Positions 40,342 to 51,067 of a DNA stretch of 57,542 nt are shown here, piece by piece (positions within the stretch are counted from its first letter, which is position 1; every line of letters begins with the position of its first letter). A program made the translations under genes and the position numbers. The notes beneath the pieces are model-generated. The model saw nothing but the letters and a program-made list of their open reading frames with translations. It did no database searches and was not told the origin of the DNA. Source of the stretch: Neptunicella marina (GTDB lineage Bacteria; Pseudomonadota; Gammaproteobacteria; Enterobacterales; Alteromonadaceae); the NCBI RefSeq assembly GCF_014270035.1, contig NZ_JACNEP010000021.1, positions 1 to 57,542 of the forward strand. Reading direction: 5' to 3'.

Positions 40342-42981
40342 GTGAAGTACTTCAAACCCCTATTTATCGCGTTTCTTGTCTCAGTAGTATTGGGCATTGC
40401 CACTATTGCAGGCTTTTATATTTACCTTAAACCACAACTACCCAGTGTAGAGGTGCTTAAGGACGTGCATCTGCAAACGCCGATGAAAATATATTCACAT
40501 GACGGCAAACTGATTTCTCAGTTTGGCGTTAAGCGCCGTATCCCGCTGACACTGGATCAAATACCACAACAGTTAATTGATGCCGTATTAGCCACAGAAG
40601 ACAGCCGCTTTTACGAACACCCCGGTATAGATATTATCGGCGTGATGCGTGCAGCCGTGAATTTGATTGTGACTGGGGAAAAGGGTCAGGGCGCCAGTAC
40701 CCTGACCATGCAACTGGCCAGAGGCTTTTTCCTTACCCGTGAAAAAGCGTATATCCGCAAAATTAAAGAAATTTTTATTGCCTGGCATATGGAACAGGTA
40801 CTAACAAAAGATGAAATCCTGGCACTGTACCTCAATAAAAATGAACTGGGTCACCGCGCATTTGGTGTCGGTGCCGCGGCACAGGTGTATTATGGTAAAA
40901 ATGTACAGGATTTAACTCTGGCAGAAATGGCGACAATTGCAGGTTTGCATCAGGCACCATCCATTTTAAATCCCATCAGCCATCCACAACGTTCAGTTGC
41001 CCGTCGCAGAATTGTATTGTTACGTATGCTGGACGAAAACTACATCACTCGCGAGCAATACGAACAAGCGGTTAGTGCGCCTGTTACCGCTAAATTACAT
41101 GGTGCTGAAATTGAACTTTCCGCTCCCTACATTGCGGATATGGCTTACCATGAAATGATCGACCGCTATGGCAAAGAAGAAGCGGAAACCCGTGGTTATA
41201 GCGTTTATCTCACCACACCATCCAACATGCAGCAATATGCTCAACAGGCCGTCGTCAGAAATATTCACGATTACGATGAGCGCCACGGCTACCGTGGACC
41301 TTTAAAACAATTGTGGGAAGCCCCAAAAGTCAACGCAATTGAAACCAGCAAAACACAAGATAGCTCATTCGAGAGCGAAACGACTTCAACTGAACAATCA
41401 TTTGTACCTGATGTTATCGACACCAGTTACCGCTGGAATGAACAGCAAATGCAAGCGGCACTGGATGACATCCAGACTTATGGACCGTTAGTTCCTGCGG
41501 TTGTCACAGAAACCGCCCAACAGAGCATAAAAGTATTCAGTCAACGGGGTCAGCATATCGAAATTGACTGGGATGGGCTTGCCTGGGCCAGACCTTTTAT
41601 AAACGATGCCAGACAGGGACCGGACCCGGAAATTGCTACAGATATAGTAACCGAGGGAGCACTGATATACATTCGTAAACGTGATGATGATCCGTCACTT
41701 TGGCAGTTAAGTCAGTTTCCGGATGTCAGCAGTGCTTTTGTATCACTCAATCCCAAAAACGGGGCGATTCAGGCATTAGTAGGTGGTTACAGTTTCTATC
41801 AAAGCCAGTTTAACCGTGCAACTCAGGCCAAGCGGCAGGTTGGTTCCAATATAAAACCGTTCATCTATTCAGCGGCACTTGACTCGGGTTATACGTTAGC
41901 CAGTATTATTAACGACGCACCAATCAACCAGTCTGACCGCGAATCAGGTATTGCCTGGCGCCCTAAAAATTCTGATGGCAAATATGATGGCCCGATTAGA
42001 ATGCGTGTTGGGCTGGGTAAATCAAAAAACATGGTATCAATCCGGTTGTTACGTGGTGTAGGGCTGGATAACATTATCAGTCATTTAAGTCGGTTTGGAT
42101 TTAATCCCAAAGAATTGCCACACGATGAAACGCTGGCGATCGGTTCTGCGTCGTTAACCCCAATGGAAGTCGCAACCGGTTTTGCCATCATCAATAATGG
42201 TGGATTTGCTGTAACTCCCTATTTAATCGAACGTATCGAAGATATCGATAATCAGATTGTCTGGCAGGCGGAACCTGAAATAGCCTGCCATAAATGTGAA
42301 AGTAACAGCACTGATGAAAAGGCTGACAATTCAGAAACAGATAACAACAGCCACGTAAAATTGGCGCCACGGGTTCTGGATCCACAAAACGCATTTTTAG
42401 TCACTGAAATGATGCGCACAGGTTTACGAGCCAATGGAAGCTGGACATATAAAACCTATTGGCAAGGCACGGGCTGGCGAGCAAGAAACCTGTTACATCG
42501 TGAAGATTTAGCAGGTAAAACCGGTACAACTAATGATGCTAAAGATACCTGGTTTAGCGGGTTTTCTCCGGATTTAGTGGCAACCTCCTGGGTTGGCTTC
42601 GATAATATGAGCCGCTCACTGGGTCGCACCAGTGCCAACCAGTATTTACTGAATAAAAACCCACAAAAATACAACTGGATAGGTAACGCTATGGTTGGCG
42701 GAGAAGACGGCGCCCGCGCAGCACAACCAGCCTGGATACGCTTTATGCAAAAAGCACTGGATGGCGTGCCGGAAAAACCTTTTTTTATACCTGACAATAT
42801 TATTACCGTGCGGGTGGACAGAACCACAGGCAAACTCACTCAACGAACAGATCATACATCACTGTTTGAGTACTTTAAGAAAGGAACGGAACCTACTCAG
42901 TATGTGCGCCCTGATGAAGTGTATGACCCATATATCGAGGATGAAGGTCAGCCGCAGTCAGAGCCAGAGGATATTTTTTAA
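40342..42981 (+). CDS. mrcA: Penicillin-binding protein 1A
   Basis: PBP1A polymerises glycan strands and cross-links peptidoglycan. The 879-residue product starts at GTG 40342, with no clear ribosome binding site and no better start nearby. A membrane helix (about 9-28) is followed by the GT51 domain with ATEDSRF (84-90, catalytic Glu86) and GASTLTMQLARGFFLTREK. An OB-like insert precedes the transpeptidase, which has SNIK (Ser502, Lys505), SKN and KTG (726-728). All key residues are present. It is divergent from pilM, as in many gammaproteobacteria. Confidence 0.96.
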   Translation: MKYFKPLFIAFLVSVVLGIATIAGFYIYLKPQLPSVEVLKDVHLQTPMKIYSHDGKLISQFGVKRRIPLTLDQIPQQLIDAVLATEDSRFYEHPGIDIIGVMRAAVNLIVTGEKGQGASTLTMQLARGFFLTREKAYIRKIKEIFIAWHMEQVLTKDEILALYLNKNELGHRAFGVGAAAQVYYGKNVQDLTLAEMATIAGLHQAPSILNPISHPQRSVARRRIVLLRMLDENYITREQYEQAVSAPVTAKLHGAEIELSAPYIADMAYHEMIDRYGKEEAETRGYSVYLTTPSNMQQYAQQAVVRNIHDYDERHGYRGPLKQLWEAPKVNAIETSKTQDSSFESETTSTEQSFVPDVIDTSYRWNEQQMQAALDDIQTYGPLVPAVVTETAQQSIKVFSQRGQHIEIDWDGLAWARPFINDARQGPDPEIATDIVTEGALIYIRKRDDDPSLWQLSQFPDVSSAFVSLNPKNGAIQALVGGYSFYQSQFNRATQAKRQVGSNIKPFIYSAALDSGYTLASIINDAPINQSDRESGIAWRPKNSDGKYDGPIRMRVGLGKSKNMVSIRLLRGVGLDNIISHLSRFGFNPKELPHDETLAIGSASLTPMEVATGFAIINNGGFAVTPYLIERIEDIDNQIVWQAEPEIACHKCESNSTDEKADNSETDNNSHVKLAPRVLDPQNAFLVTEMMRTGLRANGSWTYKTYWQGTGWRARNLLHREDLAGKTGTTNDAKDTWFSGFSPDLVATSWVGFDNMSRSLGRTSANQYLLNKNPQKYNWIGNAMVGGEDGARAAQPAWIRFMQKALDGVPEKPFFIPDNIITVRVDRTTGKLTQRTDHTSLFEYFKKGTEPTQYVRPDEVYDPYIEDEGQPQSEPEDIF

Positions 42982-42996
42982 TTAGCCAGAATAAAG

Positions 42997-43018
42997 AAGA
43001 GGTGCTTATGCACCTCTT
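42997..43018. terminator. Hairpin between mrcA and argA, probable terminator
   Basis: A perfect 9-bp stem, AAGAGGTGC (42997-43005) with GCACCTCTT (43010-43018), has a TTAT loop and lies between two converging genes. The minus-strand tail TCTTTATTCT is more U-rich than the plus-strand tail, so it chiefly suits the arg operon. Confidence 0.65.
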
Positions 43019-43019
43019 G

Positions 43020-44333
43020 TTAGTTCAATGTCAACATCAGCACTTTAGAATTGCGCTGATAGTTATAAAGCTGTTTCTTTTTATCCGGCAATTCATCCAC
43101 AGTGGCAGGCATAAAGCCATATTCACGAAACCAGTGACCCGTAACAGTAGTTAAGACAAAGATCTTTTCCAGTCCCATTTCACGTGCACGCACACAGATA
43201 GCATCCATCAGCCTTTCACCACGATTTGCACCCCGGTAATCAACATGTGTTGCCACACATGCCAGCTCGGCACATTTGTCATCCGGATAGGGGTATAGTG
43301 CTGCGCAGGAAATAATAGTGCCGTCACGTTCAATCACATTAAATTGTTCGATTTCATTTTCCAGCAATTCACGCGAGCGTTTAACCAGAATACCTTTTTC
43401 TTCCAGAGGCTTAATTAATTTGAGAATACCGCCCACATCTTCGATGGTAGCGCTTCGGAGTTGCTCGTAATAATTTTGCGAAATCAATGAGCCGGCACCA
43501 TCGCGGGTAAACAATTCCTGCAACATGGCGCCATCATCCTGATAACTGACACAATGACAGCGGCGCACGCCGGCCTGCAAACTGGCAGAAAACGCCTGTA
43601 AGATAGCGCGCTGACTTTGGTATTGCGGCGAGTCGATCATCGCCTGTAACTGACGGCCTTCAATATTGCGCAGCAACTTGCCTTCGGTGCTGATCACTCC
43701 TTCCTGTTCAGAAAATACAATCAGCTTATCCGCATTTAAAGACACCGCGGCTTGAGTGGCCACATCCACATGAGACAGATTAAAGACTTCGCCAGTAGGT
43801 GAATAACCCATTGGGCCTAATAGCACGATTGAGCCATCATTCAGATGATCGTTAATGCCATCCACATCAATCCGGCGCACTAAACCGGTATGCTCAAAAT
43901 CAATACCGTCTTTAACGCCAATCGGCATGGCGACCACCAGATTGCCTGAGCAAACCCGAATTTGTGAGCCATGCATAGGTGAATTAGCCAGCCCCATGGT
44001 TAGTAAGGCTTCAACCTGTGAACGCACCGAGCCAGCTGCATCTTTGACACATTCGATGGTTTGTTTGTCGGTCAGACGCACATCATCGTGAAAACGCAGT
44101 GGCATATTACGTAAAGCCACACGCTGGTCAATTTGTGGACGTGCGCCATGCACCAGCACCAAACGCACCCCTAAACTGTTTAACAGTGCAATGTCGTGGA
44201 TGATGTTAGCGAAATTAACATGTTCAACCGCCTCACCACCAAACATCAATACAAATGTTTTGCCACGATGCGAATTAATATAAGGTGCCGAATGGCGAAA
44301 AATTTTAACGCTGTCCAGATGTGACACTGCCAC
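43020..44333 (-). CDS. argA: N-acetylglutamate synthase
   Basis: ArgA acetylates glutamate with acetyl-CoA, the first and arginine-inhibited step of arginine synthesis. The 437-residue product has an amino-acid-kinase-like domain (about 20-285, with LVLVHGARPQI) and a GNAT domain (about 290-437, with LACVATHVDYRGANRGERLM). The start is GTG at 44333, 2 nt after the argH stop, with AAGGA inside the end of argH. In some relatives (Vibrio, Moritella) argH is fused to a short acetyltransferase; here the full-length separate ArgA follows argH. Confidence 0.96.
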   Translation of the reverse strand: MAVSHLDSVKIFRHSAPYINSHRGKTFVLMFGGEAVEHVNFANIIHDIALLNSLGVRLVLVHGARPQIDQRVALRNMPLRFHDDVRLTDKQTIECVKDAAGSVRSQVEALLTMGLANSPMHGSQIRVCSGNLVVAMPIGVKDGIDFEHTGLVRRIDVDGINDHLNDGSIVLLGPMGYSPTGEVFNLSHVDVATQAAVSLNADKLIVFSEQEGVISTEGKLLRNIEGRQLQAMIDSPQYQSQRAILQAFSASLQAGVRRCHCVSYQDDGAMLQELFTRDGAGSLISQNYYEQLRSATIEDVGGILKLIKPLEEKGILVKRSRELLENEIEQFNVIERDGTIISCAALYPYPDDKCAELACVATHVDYRGANRGERLMDAICVRAREMGLEKIFVLTTVTGHWFREYGFMPATVDELPDKKKQLYNYQRNSKVLMLTLN

Positions 44334-44335
44334 AA

Positions 44336-45727
44336 TTATTGTCCTTGCTTCCAGGCTTCCACTGCCGATATTTCATTTTGCAACGCCGCTGTTACCGGCG
44401 ATATACCAGTTCCACCCAGCACGTTACGTTTATCAACCAGATACTCAAGTTGCAATACTTCATACACATCATCTTCAATATCACTGCTAAATTGCTTAAG
44501 TTCTTGCAGCGATAAATCCTCAATCGGCTTTTTCTGCTCTAATGCAGCTAGTACCACCTGACCGGAAATATCATGGGCGGTTCTAAAAGGTATACCTTTT
44601 GCGACCAGATAATCTGCCAGCTCGGTAGCATTGGCATAACCTTCTTTAGCGGCTTTTGCGCAACGTTCAGCATCCATTTGCACACTGTCGATCACTTCAC
44701 AGGCAATGCTCAAACAGATATGCCACTGATTGACTGCATCAAATGCACCTTCTTTGTCTTCCTGCATATCTTTGTTGTAGGCCAGAGGTAACCCTTTCAT
44801 AGTGACTAATAAAGCCTGCAAGCTACCAAAGACCCTGCCACATTTACCGCGCATCAGTTCCAGTGCATCCGGGTTTTTCTTTTGTGGCATCAGTGATGAA
44901 CCAGAAGTGACGTTATCACCCAAACGAATAAAGCCAGCCTCACCTGAATTGAAGAAAATCATATCTTCAGCCATGCGTGACAAATGCATCATGCTGGTAC
45001 TGGCGCAGAACAATAACTCGAGCACATAATCACGGTCGGATACCGCATCCAGACTGTTCAAACAGGGGCTAATAAATCCTAGCTGCTCGGCTATGTGTTG
45101 ACGGTCAACCGGATAAACCGTACCTGCCAGTGCCCCACTACCCAGCGGACATTGATTCATTCTGGCAATCAAATCCTCTAAGCGACTGATATCACGCTTA
45201 AACATTTCCACATAAGCCAGACACCAGTGCGGGAAACGCACCGGCTGTGCACGTTGCAAATGAGTATACCCCGGTAAAATGACAGTTTTAAAACGTTCAG
45301 CAACTGAAGACAGTGATGCTCGTACATTCCATAAATCACCCAGCAGCTGCTCACAATGTTCACGCACCCACAGTCGGAAATCGGTGGCAACCTGATCGTT
45401 ACGGCTGCGGCCTGTATGCAATTTACGCCCAATATCACCCAACTTTTCAGTCAATGCGGCTTCAACAAAGGCGTGGATATCTTCTTCTTCACTGGCAGCA
45501 AAGTCGAGCTCGCCTGCTTCGGCTTTCACCAGTAATTCGTTAAGCGCTGCTTCCAGTTGTTGCTGTTCATCGGTACTTAAAACGCCCGTCGATGCGATCG
45601 CGCGCGACCAGATAATAGAACCACGAATATCCTGTGCTGCCATGATTTGGTCGAACGACAGGGAGTCATTCACCTGCCGGAACATATCACTGCTGCCGCC
45701 CTGAAAACGGCCTCCCCACAAGGCCAT
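44336..45727 (-). CDS. argH: Argininosuccinate lyase
   Basis: ArgH splits argininosuccinate to arginine and fumarate, the last step of the pathway. The 463-residue product begins [16 protein letters not shown] and has [18 protein letters not shown] (about 111) and the superfamily signature [12 protein letters not shown] (about 279-290) with the catalytic serine loop. It shares one base with the argG stop (TGATG) and is followed by argA after 2 nt. There is no C-terminal acetyltransferase fusion. Confidence 0.97.
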   Translation of the reverse strand: MALWGGRFQGGSSDMFRQVNDSLSFDQIMAAQDIRGSIIWSRAIASTGVLSTDEQQQLEAALNELLVKAEAGELDFAASEEEDIHAFVEAALTEKLGDIGRKLHTGRSRNDQVATDFRLWVREHCEQLLGDLWNVRASLSSVAERFKTVILPGYTHLQRAQPVRFPHWCLAYVEMFKRDISRLEDLIARMNQCPLGSGALAGTVYPVDRQHIAEQLGFISPCLNSLDAVSDRDYVLELLFCASTSMMHLSRMAEDMIFFNSGEAGFIRLGDNVTSGSSLMPQKKNPDALELMRGKCGRVFGSLQALLVTMKGLPLAYNKDMQEDKEGAFDAVNQWHICLSIACEVIDSVQMDAERCAKAAKEGYANATELADYLVAKGIPFRTAHDISGQVVLAALEQKKPIEDLSLQELKQFSSDIEDDVYEVLQLEYLVDKRNVLGGTGISPVTAALQNEISAVEAWKQGQ

Positions 45728-46947
45728 CAGACTTTACCGTTCTGGTTTTTCAGCGCCTGAATACGACTGGACAAGCTGAATAAACGGATGAAACCTTCGG
45801 CGTGTTTCTGGTCATACACTTCATCTTTGCTAAAGGTTGCAAAATCTTCAGAATACAAGCTGTTCGGTGAACGGCGTTGCACCACAGTAGCCTGACCTTT
45901 ATAAAGCTTAACTACGATGTCACCGGTGAGCTTTTGTGAGAACTCAGCGGCACTGGCCAGAATCGCATTACACAAAGGGGTAAACCAACGACCGTCATAT
46001 ACTAAGTGTGAGAATTCAATCGCTTGTTGCTCGCGATATTGCATGGAGCGTTTATCCAGCACTAACAATTCCAGTGCTTTATAGGCAGCCATTAATACTG
46101 TGCCTCCCGGGGTTTCATAACAACCACGGGACTTCATACCCACCAGACGGTTTTCAACTATATCAATACGACCAACGCCGTGAGCGGCAGCCAAGGTATT
46201 GAGTTTAATCAACGCCTGATACGGGCTGAGTTTTTCATCATTAACCGCAACCAATTTACCTTGTTCGAAGGACAACTGAATACGCTCTGGCGTGTTAGGT
46301 GCATCTTCCGGGTCAACCGTCATGGTCCACACTTGTTTGCTCGGCTCACACCAGGGATCTTCCAGCTCACCACCTTCGTGAGAGATGTGCCACGCATTAG
46401 CATCACGGCTGTAAATTTTGGTCGCAGAGGCTGAAGTTTTGATATTGCGTTTAGCTAAATAATCGAGCAAATCTTCACGCGAATGCATATCCCACTCACG
46501 CCAGGGTGCGATCACTTGTAAATCCGGAGCAAGAGCGGCAAACGCACCTTCAAAACGTACCTGGTCGTTACCTTTACCCGTACAACCGTGGCACAGTGCA
46601 TCGGCGCCAACTTTACGCGCAATTTCCACCTGAGCTTTGGCAATAACAGGACGCGCCATCGAGGTACCTAACAAGTACTGACCTTCGTATACCGCACCTG
46701 TGGTAATGGTGGGATAGATATAATCGCGTACAAATTCTTCTTTCAAATCAACGATGTGACATTCGCTGGCACCGGTTGCGATGGCTTTTTCATGCAAACC
46801 TTGCAGCTCTTCATCGCCCTGACCTACGTCTGCAGCAAAGGCAATAACTTCACAATCATAGTTTTCTTTTAGCCACGGAATAATGGCCGACGTATCCAAA
46901 CCACCAGAATAGGCCAGCACTACTTTTTTAATATTTTGCTTAGTCAC
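45727..46947 (-). CDS. argG: Argininosuccinate synthase
   Basis: ArgG joins citrulline and aspartate with ATP to form argininosuccinate. The 406-residue product carries the PP-loop [18 protein letters not shown] (about 9-26), the [13 protein letters not shown] block (about 119) and [12 protein letters not shown] (about 275). It lies 12 nt after argF and overlaps argH by one base. Confidence 0.97.
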   Translation of the reverse strand: MTKQNIKKVVLAYSGGLDTSAIIPWLKENYDCEVIAFAADVGQGDEELQGLHEKAIATGASECHIVDLKEEFVRDYIYPTITTGAVYEGQYLLGTSMARPVIAKAQVEIARKVGADALCHGCTGKGNDQVRFEGAFAALAPDLQVIAPWREWDMHSREDLLDYLAKRNIKTSASATKIYSRDANAWHISHEGGELEDPWCEPSKQVWTMTVDPEDAPNTPERIQLSFEQGKLVAVNDEKLSPYQALIKLNTLAAAHGVGRIDIVENRLVGMKSRGCYETPGGTVLMAAYKALELLVLDKRSMQYREQQAIEFSHLVYDGRWFTPLCNAILASAAEFSQKLTGDIVVKLYKGQATVVQRRSPNSLYSEDFATFSKDEVYDQKHAEGFIRLFSLSSRIQALKNQNGKV

Positions 46948-46959
46948 GTCAGTACTCTC

Positions 46960-47868
46960 TTACTTAAATAGGTCAATTAAAATCGCATTTTGTGCATGCA
47001 TGCGGTTTTCCGCCTGCTGCAATAATAATGAATAAGGACTGTCCATCAGCTCACTGGTAATTTCCTGCTCACGGTGTGCTGGCTGACAATGTAAAACATA
47101 TTTTGCGCCTGTTTGTTTAAATAAATCCATTGTTAACTGATAAGGCATAAACGTTTGTTCGATCTGTTCAAACTTGGTGTTATCGCCCATGGAAATCCAG
47201 GTATCGGTATACAATACGTCCATGTCCTGTAATGCATTAATATCATCTGTGACTGAAATGGTCACGCCAGATTCAGCAGCCAGAGCAACCGCTTTTGCTA
47301 CGGTTGGTGCATGGGGCTCATAACCTTTAGGGCATACCGCGGTAACATGCACGCCTAAAATAGCGCCGAGGATCATTAACGAATGGGTGACATTGTTGCC
47401 ATCGCCAATGTAAGCCACTTTTAAACCTTTAAGATCCCCAAATGCTTGTTTGAGGGTGAGATAGTCCGCTAATCCCTGACAAGGATGATACAAATCACAA
47501 AGTGCATTCACCACGGGCACATCATTGCCTTTACCTAGTTCAATTAAGGTTTGGTGTTTAAATACACGTGCAACAATACCATCAGCCCAACAGCCCAAAT
47601 TAGCGCCAATATCTTCCAGCGTCTCACGCCCTGAAAGCTGCCCATCCTGACAATCCAGATATAAAAAGTGCCCGCCTAACTTATTAATACCAATATCAAA
47701 ACTCACGCGGGTTCGAAGTGACGGTTTTTCAAATAACCCCACAATTGACTTACCAGCCAGTGCCTGACGGTATTTATAAGGATCGGCTTTAAAATCTGCC
47801 GCTAAATCCAATAATGCATTCACCTGTTCAGCACTATGCTCAGCAAATGTCAGTAACCCTTGTTGCAT
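46960..47868 (-). CDS. argF: Ornithine carbamoyltransferase
   Basis: ArgF makes citrulline from ornithine and carbamoyl phosphate. The start is taken at ATG 47868, giving 302 residues (MQQGLLTFAEHSAEQVNALL), because AAGGAG lies 9 nt upstream; an ATG at 47904 overlapping the argB stop would add 12 residues. Motifs present are the carbamoyl-phosphate loop EKPSLRTRVSF (about 46-56), HPCQGLADYLTL (about 131) and the ornithine-binding HCQPAHREQEIT (about 260). Confidence 0.95.
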   Translation of the reverse strand: MQQGLLTFAEHSAEQVNALLDLAADFKADPYKYRQALAGKSIVGLFEKPSLRTRVSFDIGINKLGGHFLYLDCQDGQLSGRETLEDIGANLGCWADGIVARVFKHQTLIELGKGNDVPVVNALCDLYHPCQGLADYLTLKQAFGDLKGLKVAYIGDGNNVTHSLMILGAILGVHVTAVCPKGYEPHAPTVAKAVALAAESGVTISVTDDINALQDMDVLYTDTWISMGDNTKFEQIEQTFMPYQLTMDLFKQTGAKYVLHCQPAHREQEITSELMDSPYSLLLQQAENRMHAQNAILIDLFK

Positions 47869-47903
47869 GAGTTTTAACTCCTTTATTGATACAGCCAGGT
47901 TCA

Positions 47904-48686
47904 TCAAGACTGCGGGTAAATAGTGGTACCAACTGCCTGTTCCTGAGTCAGGTCAGCTAAATATTCGGGATTTTTCCAGCCAGCGATAATCACAGGTTTG
48001 CCAATCTGAGTGGCGGTTTGTAGCGCTGATTTGACCTTAACCGCCATGCCATCGCGGATAATGCCCTGCTCGATCAAGTTGTCTATCTGTTTTGCATTCA
48101 GGCTGCTAATAAGGTTTTTACCTGCATCCAGCACGCCAGGCACATCAGACAATAACAACAATTCTGCGCCAATTGATTGCGCGACCGCTTCAGCAGCTTG
48201 ATCAGCATTCACATTCAATAATTCGCCAGTTTCATCACAACCGATGGAACTAATCACAGGCACAAAACCTTGTTGCATAAGCGCCAACAAAACCTTGCCT
48301 TGCGCAGGACTCGCCTGCCCAACTAAACCTAATTCTGCAGACATCACTGTGCAAGACACCATATCGCCATCCGCTAAGCTCAAACCTACCGCGTTTAGTT
48401 GCTGCATTTTGGCTTGTGCGACTAATTTTTTGTTTGCAGCACCGGCCAATGCACCAGCTACAAACTCAATTTGATCAGCAGGTGTAACCCGCAGACCATT
48501 ATGTTTTTGAGAAGTTTTGCCCAGCGCTTGCAACCAGTTTTCCACTAAACTGCCACCGCCATGCACAAATACCAGCGAACGCTCAGCCGCGATGGTCGCT
48601 GCCACCTCAAATAATTTTTGCATGTGTGCCGGGCTTTCAAGCAGCGCACCGCCCACTTTAATTACAATCGGACTTAACGAACTCAT
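47904..48686 (-). CDS. argB: Acetylglutamate kinase
   Basis: ArgB phosphorylates N-acetylglutamate. The 260-residue product has the amino-acid-kinase start PIVIKVGGALLE (about 6-17), the FVHGGGSLVENWL substrate loop (about 39) and the LLLSDVPGVLDAGKNLI nucleotide region (about 176). It overlaps argC by 4 nt (ATGA). The length and short N-terminus match the arginine-insensitive type found in enterobacteria. Confidence 0.96.
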   Translation of the reverse strand: MSSLSPIVIKVGGALLESPAHMQKLFEVAATIAAERSLVFVHGGGSLVENWLQALGKTSQKHNGLRVTPADQIEFVAGALAGAANKKLVAQAKMQQLNAVGLSLADGDMVSCTVMSAELGLVGQASPAQGKVLLALMQQGFVPVISSIGCDETGELLNVNADQAAEAVAQSIGAELLLLSDVPGVLDAGKNLISSLNAKQIDNLIEQGIIRDGMAVKVKSALQTATQIGKPVIIAGWKNPEYLADLTQEQAVGTTIYPQS

Positions 48687-49696
48687 AATGGCAACCCTGA
48701 GTTTTTATCCAGTCCACAGGCTAAATTGGCACATTGCAATGCCTGCGCTGCCGCACCTTTTAATAAGTTATCAATGGCTGAAGAAATGACGATATAACCG
48801 CTACTAACCTGATATTTCCATGCAATATCACAGCGTGCGGTGTGTGCAACATCATCCACTTTCGGGAAATCTTTGCTTAATCTGACTTGTGTATTAGCCG
48901 CATAGGCTTGCTCAAAAGCTTGCTGTACATCCGATTCGCTCACACCAGATTTCAACTTAGCTGTCACGGTCGCCAGAATGCCACGTTTAAAATTGCCCAG
49001 ATGAGGGGTGAAAATCACCTCTGCGCCTAACCAGCTTTCGATTTCTGGCAGATGTCTGTGCCCCAACACGCCATACGCCTGCAAACTGACTTCACATAAA
49101 CTGGTTTTAAGCGCGGCTTTGCGACCAGCGCCACTAACACCCGATGTCGCATTAATCACCGGACGCACCGAGCTATCTAACATATTCACGACAGGCTTAA
49201 GCGCCAGCAAAGAAGCGGTAGGATAACAGCCCGGCACAGCTACTAAATTTGCCTGAGCAATTGCGTCCTGGTGCCAGTCAGTCAAACCATACACGGCTTG
49301 TTCGAGCAACCCGGCATGTAAGTGTGGGAAACCATAAAACTGTTCAAAGACAGTCGCATTTTTTATGCGGAACGCACCGGATAAATCCATCACTTTAGCT
49401 TTACCCGCTAACAACTGCGGTATGACGTCGTGGCTGAATTCGTGGGGCGTCGCTAAAAAAATCACATCCATGTTTTGGGCTGCATCAGCAATCTGCTCAG
49501 GGCCAGCGGCTTGAAGCGTTAAATCATCAAGGTAAGGATAACGTGGGTAAAGGTCACGCAACAAAACACCATCGTCGGCACTATGTTGTGACACATAGGC
49601 CGCGCACAATGAAAATTGAGGGTGCTGTTGCAGCATAGAAATAAGTTCGATACCAGCATAACCGCTGGCGCCAAATACACAGGTTTTCAATGTCAT
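48683..49696 (-). CDS. argC: N-acetyl-gamma-glutamyl-phosphate reductase
   Basis: ArgC reduces N-acetylglutamyl phosphate with NADPH. The 337-residue product begins MTLKTCVFGASGYAGIELIS, a Rossmann motif, and has the catalytic Cys in VAVPGCYPTASLLALKP (about 150-166) and the ATSGVSGAGRK block (about 184). It is the first gene of argCBFGHA, divergent from argE. Confidence 0.97.
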   Translation of the reverse strand: MTLKTCVFGASGYAGIELISMLQQHPQFSLCAAYVSQHSADDGVLLRDLYPRYPYLDDLTLQAAGPEQIADAAQNMDVIFLATPHEFSHDVIPQLLAGKAKVMDLSGAFRIKNATVFEQFYGFPHLHAGLLEQAVYGLTDWHQDAIAQANLVAVPGCYPTASLLALKPVVNMLDSSVRPVINATSGVSGAGRKAALKTSLCEVSLQAYGVLGHRHLPEIESWLGAEVIFTPHLGNFKRGILATVTAKLKSGVSESDVQQAFEQAYAANTQVRLSKDFPKVDDVAHTARCDIAWKYQVSSGYIVISSAIDNLLKGAAAQALQCANLACGLDKNSGLPL

Positions 49697-49883
49697 AGCA
49701 AAAATAATTCGTTAACAGGTTAATGAGTATAGGTAAAACAAAAAAGACAGCGTGATTAAGCTATTCCGTTAACTCGCATCGTCGCTGCAATTGGGAGAAT
49801 GACCCATTCCTTAGGGTGACATTGAAATATTTCATTTGCTTTAAATATCAGGTTAAATTAAATCAGCTTGAAGCTTGCCATTA

Positions 49884-49922
49884 TTTATATAATTATTCAA
49901 CTATTTTGCATATTTATTTAAC
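49884..49922. promoter_or_regulatory. Paired ARG boxes (ArgR operator) overlapping the argE promoter
   Basis: Two 18-bp ARG boxes lie 3 bp apart, at 49884-49901 and 49905-49922, the spacing known for hexameric ArgR. Their 14-bp cores, TATATAATTATTCA and TGCATATTTATTTA, each differ from TGNATWWWWATNCA at one position. A perfect TATAAT (49888-49893) lies inside the first box, so ArgR would block argE transcription. Control of argC from the same site is plausible but its promoter was not located. Confidence 0.72.
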
Positions 49923-49933
49923 AGGAACCCATT

Positions 49934-51067
49934 ATGAACTTCCTCCAGCACTATCAGAATATCATTGCTATTCCTACCATTAGTGCGTTTGATGCCCAGC
50001 TCGACCAAACCAATCTGCCTTTGATTAATTATTTGGCAGAGCATTTTTCAGAGCTTGGCTTTTCAATCAGTATCCATCCGGTGCCTGATACACGAAATAA
50101 ATACAATTTGCTGGCCAAAATAGGCAGTGGTGAAGGCGGATTGTTACTCGCCGGTCACTCAGATACTGTCCCTTTTGATGAAGGGCGCTGGAATTCAGAT
50201 CCATTTTCCATTCTCAATAAAGACAACAAGTTATTTGGTCTTGGCACCTGTGATATGAAGGGCTTCTTTGCTTTTATTCTCGAAGCACTAAAAGACGTGC
50301 CTTTAGATAAACTACAAAAACCTTTGTACATTCTGGCCAGTGCAGACGAAGAAACCTCGATGGCGGGTGCACGCTTTTTTGCTGAGCAACAATTATATAA
50401 ACCCGATGTCGCTCTAATCGGTGAACCTACCGAATTAAAACCGATATACAAACATAAGGGACATATGGCACATAGCCTGAATATTCAGGGTAAGGCCGGT
50501 CACTCGAGCGATCCAGCCAAAGGCGTTAATGCTATTGAAATTATGTACGACGCTATTGGTCAGTTAATGACGTTAAAACAACAAATTACCCAACAAACTG
50601 ACAGCAGCTTTGCCGTACCACAAGCCACCATGAACTTTGGTCATATTCATGGCGGCGATGGCGAAAATCGTATCTGTGGTCATTGCCAGATGAACTTTGA
50701 TGTGAGGTTAATCCCCTCGATGCAGGATGAAGATGTCATTCAGCAAATTGATAAAGCTTTGCATCCACTTATGCAAAAGTGGCCGGGCAGAATTAGCCGT
50801 GAATTAATGTACGCCACCGTACCTTCGTTTTCCTGTAGGGAAGAAGCAGACATCATCCAGCTGACTCAACAACTTACCGGCAATAAAATCGAAAGTGCTA
50901 ACTATTGCACCGAAGCACCGTTTATCAGCCAGTTAGGTTGCGATACGTTAGTGCTTGGTCCGGGCAGTATTAATCAGGCTCATCAACCAGATGAATTTAT
51001 CTCGCTGGATTACGTCAATCCAACCGTGAACCTGTTACAACAAACCATTAAAAAGGTGTGTTTTTAA
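49934..51067 (+). CDS. argE: Acetylornithine deacetylase
   Basis: ArgE removes acetate from N-acetylornithine to give ornithine in the linear arginine pathway. The 377-residue M20-family protein has GHSDTVPFD (about 75-83), GTCDMKGFFAFI (about 104), the catalytic ADEETSMAGA (about 139) and GEPTELKP (about 165) as metal and active-site blocks. Presence of both argA and argE indicates the linear rather than the cyclic acetyl route. It is divergent from argC and preceded by ArgR boxes. Confidence 0.95.
   Translation: MNFLQHYQNIIAIPTISAFDAQLDQTNLPLINYLAEHFSELGFSISIHPVPDTRNKYNLLAKIGSGEGGLLLAGHSDTVPFDEGRWNSDPFSILNKDNKLFGLGTCDMKGFFAFILEALKDVPLDKLQKPLYILASADEETSMAGARFFAEQQLYKPDVALIGEPTELKPIYKHKGHMAHSLNIQGKAGHSSDPAKGVNAIEIMYDAIGQLMTLKQQITQQTDSSFAVPQATMNFGHIHGGDGENRICGHCQMNFDVRLIPSMQDEDVIQQIDKALHPLMQKWPGRISRELMYATVPSFSCREEADIIQLTQQLTGNKIESANYCTEAPFISQLGCDTLVLGPGSINQAHQPDEFISLDYVNPTVNLLQQTIKKVCF

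Noticed and set aside
49797-49809. Inverted repeat GAATG-ACC-CATTC in the argC-argE gap
   Set aside because: Five-base arms are short enough to be chance, and no known operator matches.
49826-49850. Palindrome TGAAATATTTCA before argE as a third ARG box
   Set aside because: It is 2 bp shorter than the ARG box core and does not align with TGNATWWWWATNCA; the paired sites downstream fit far better.
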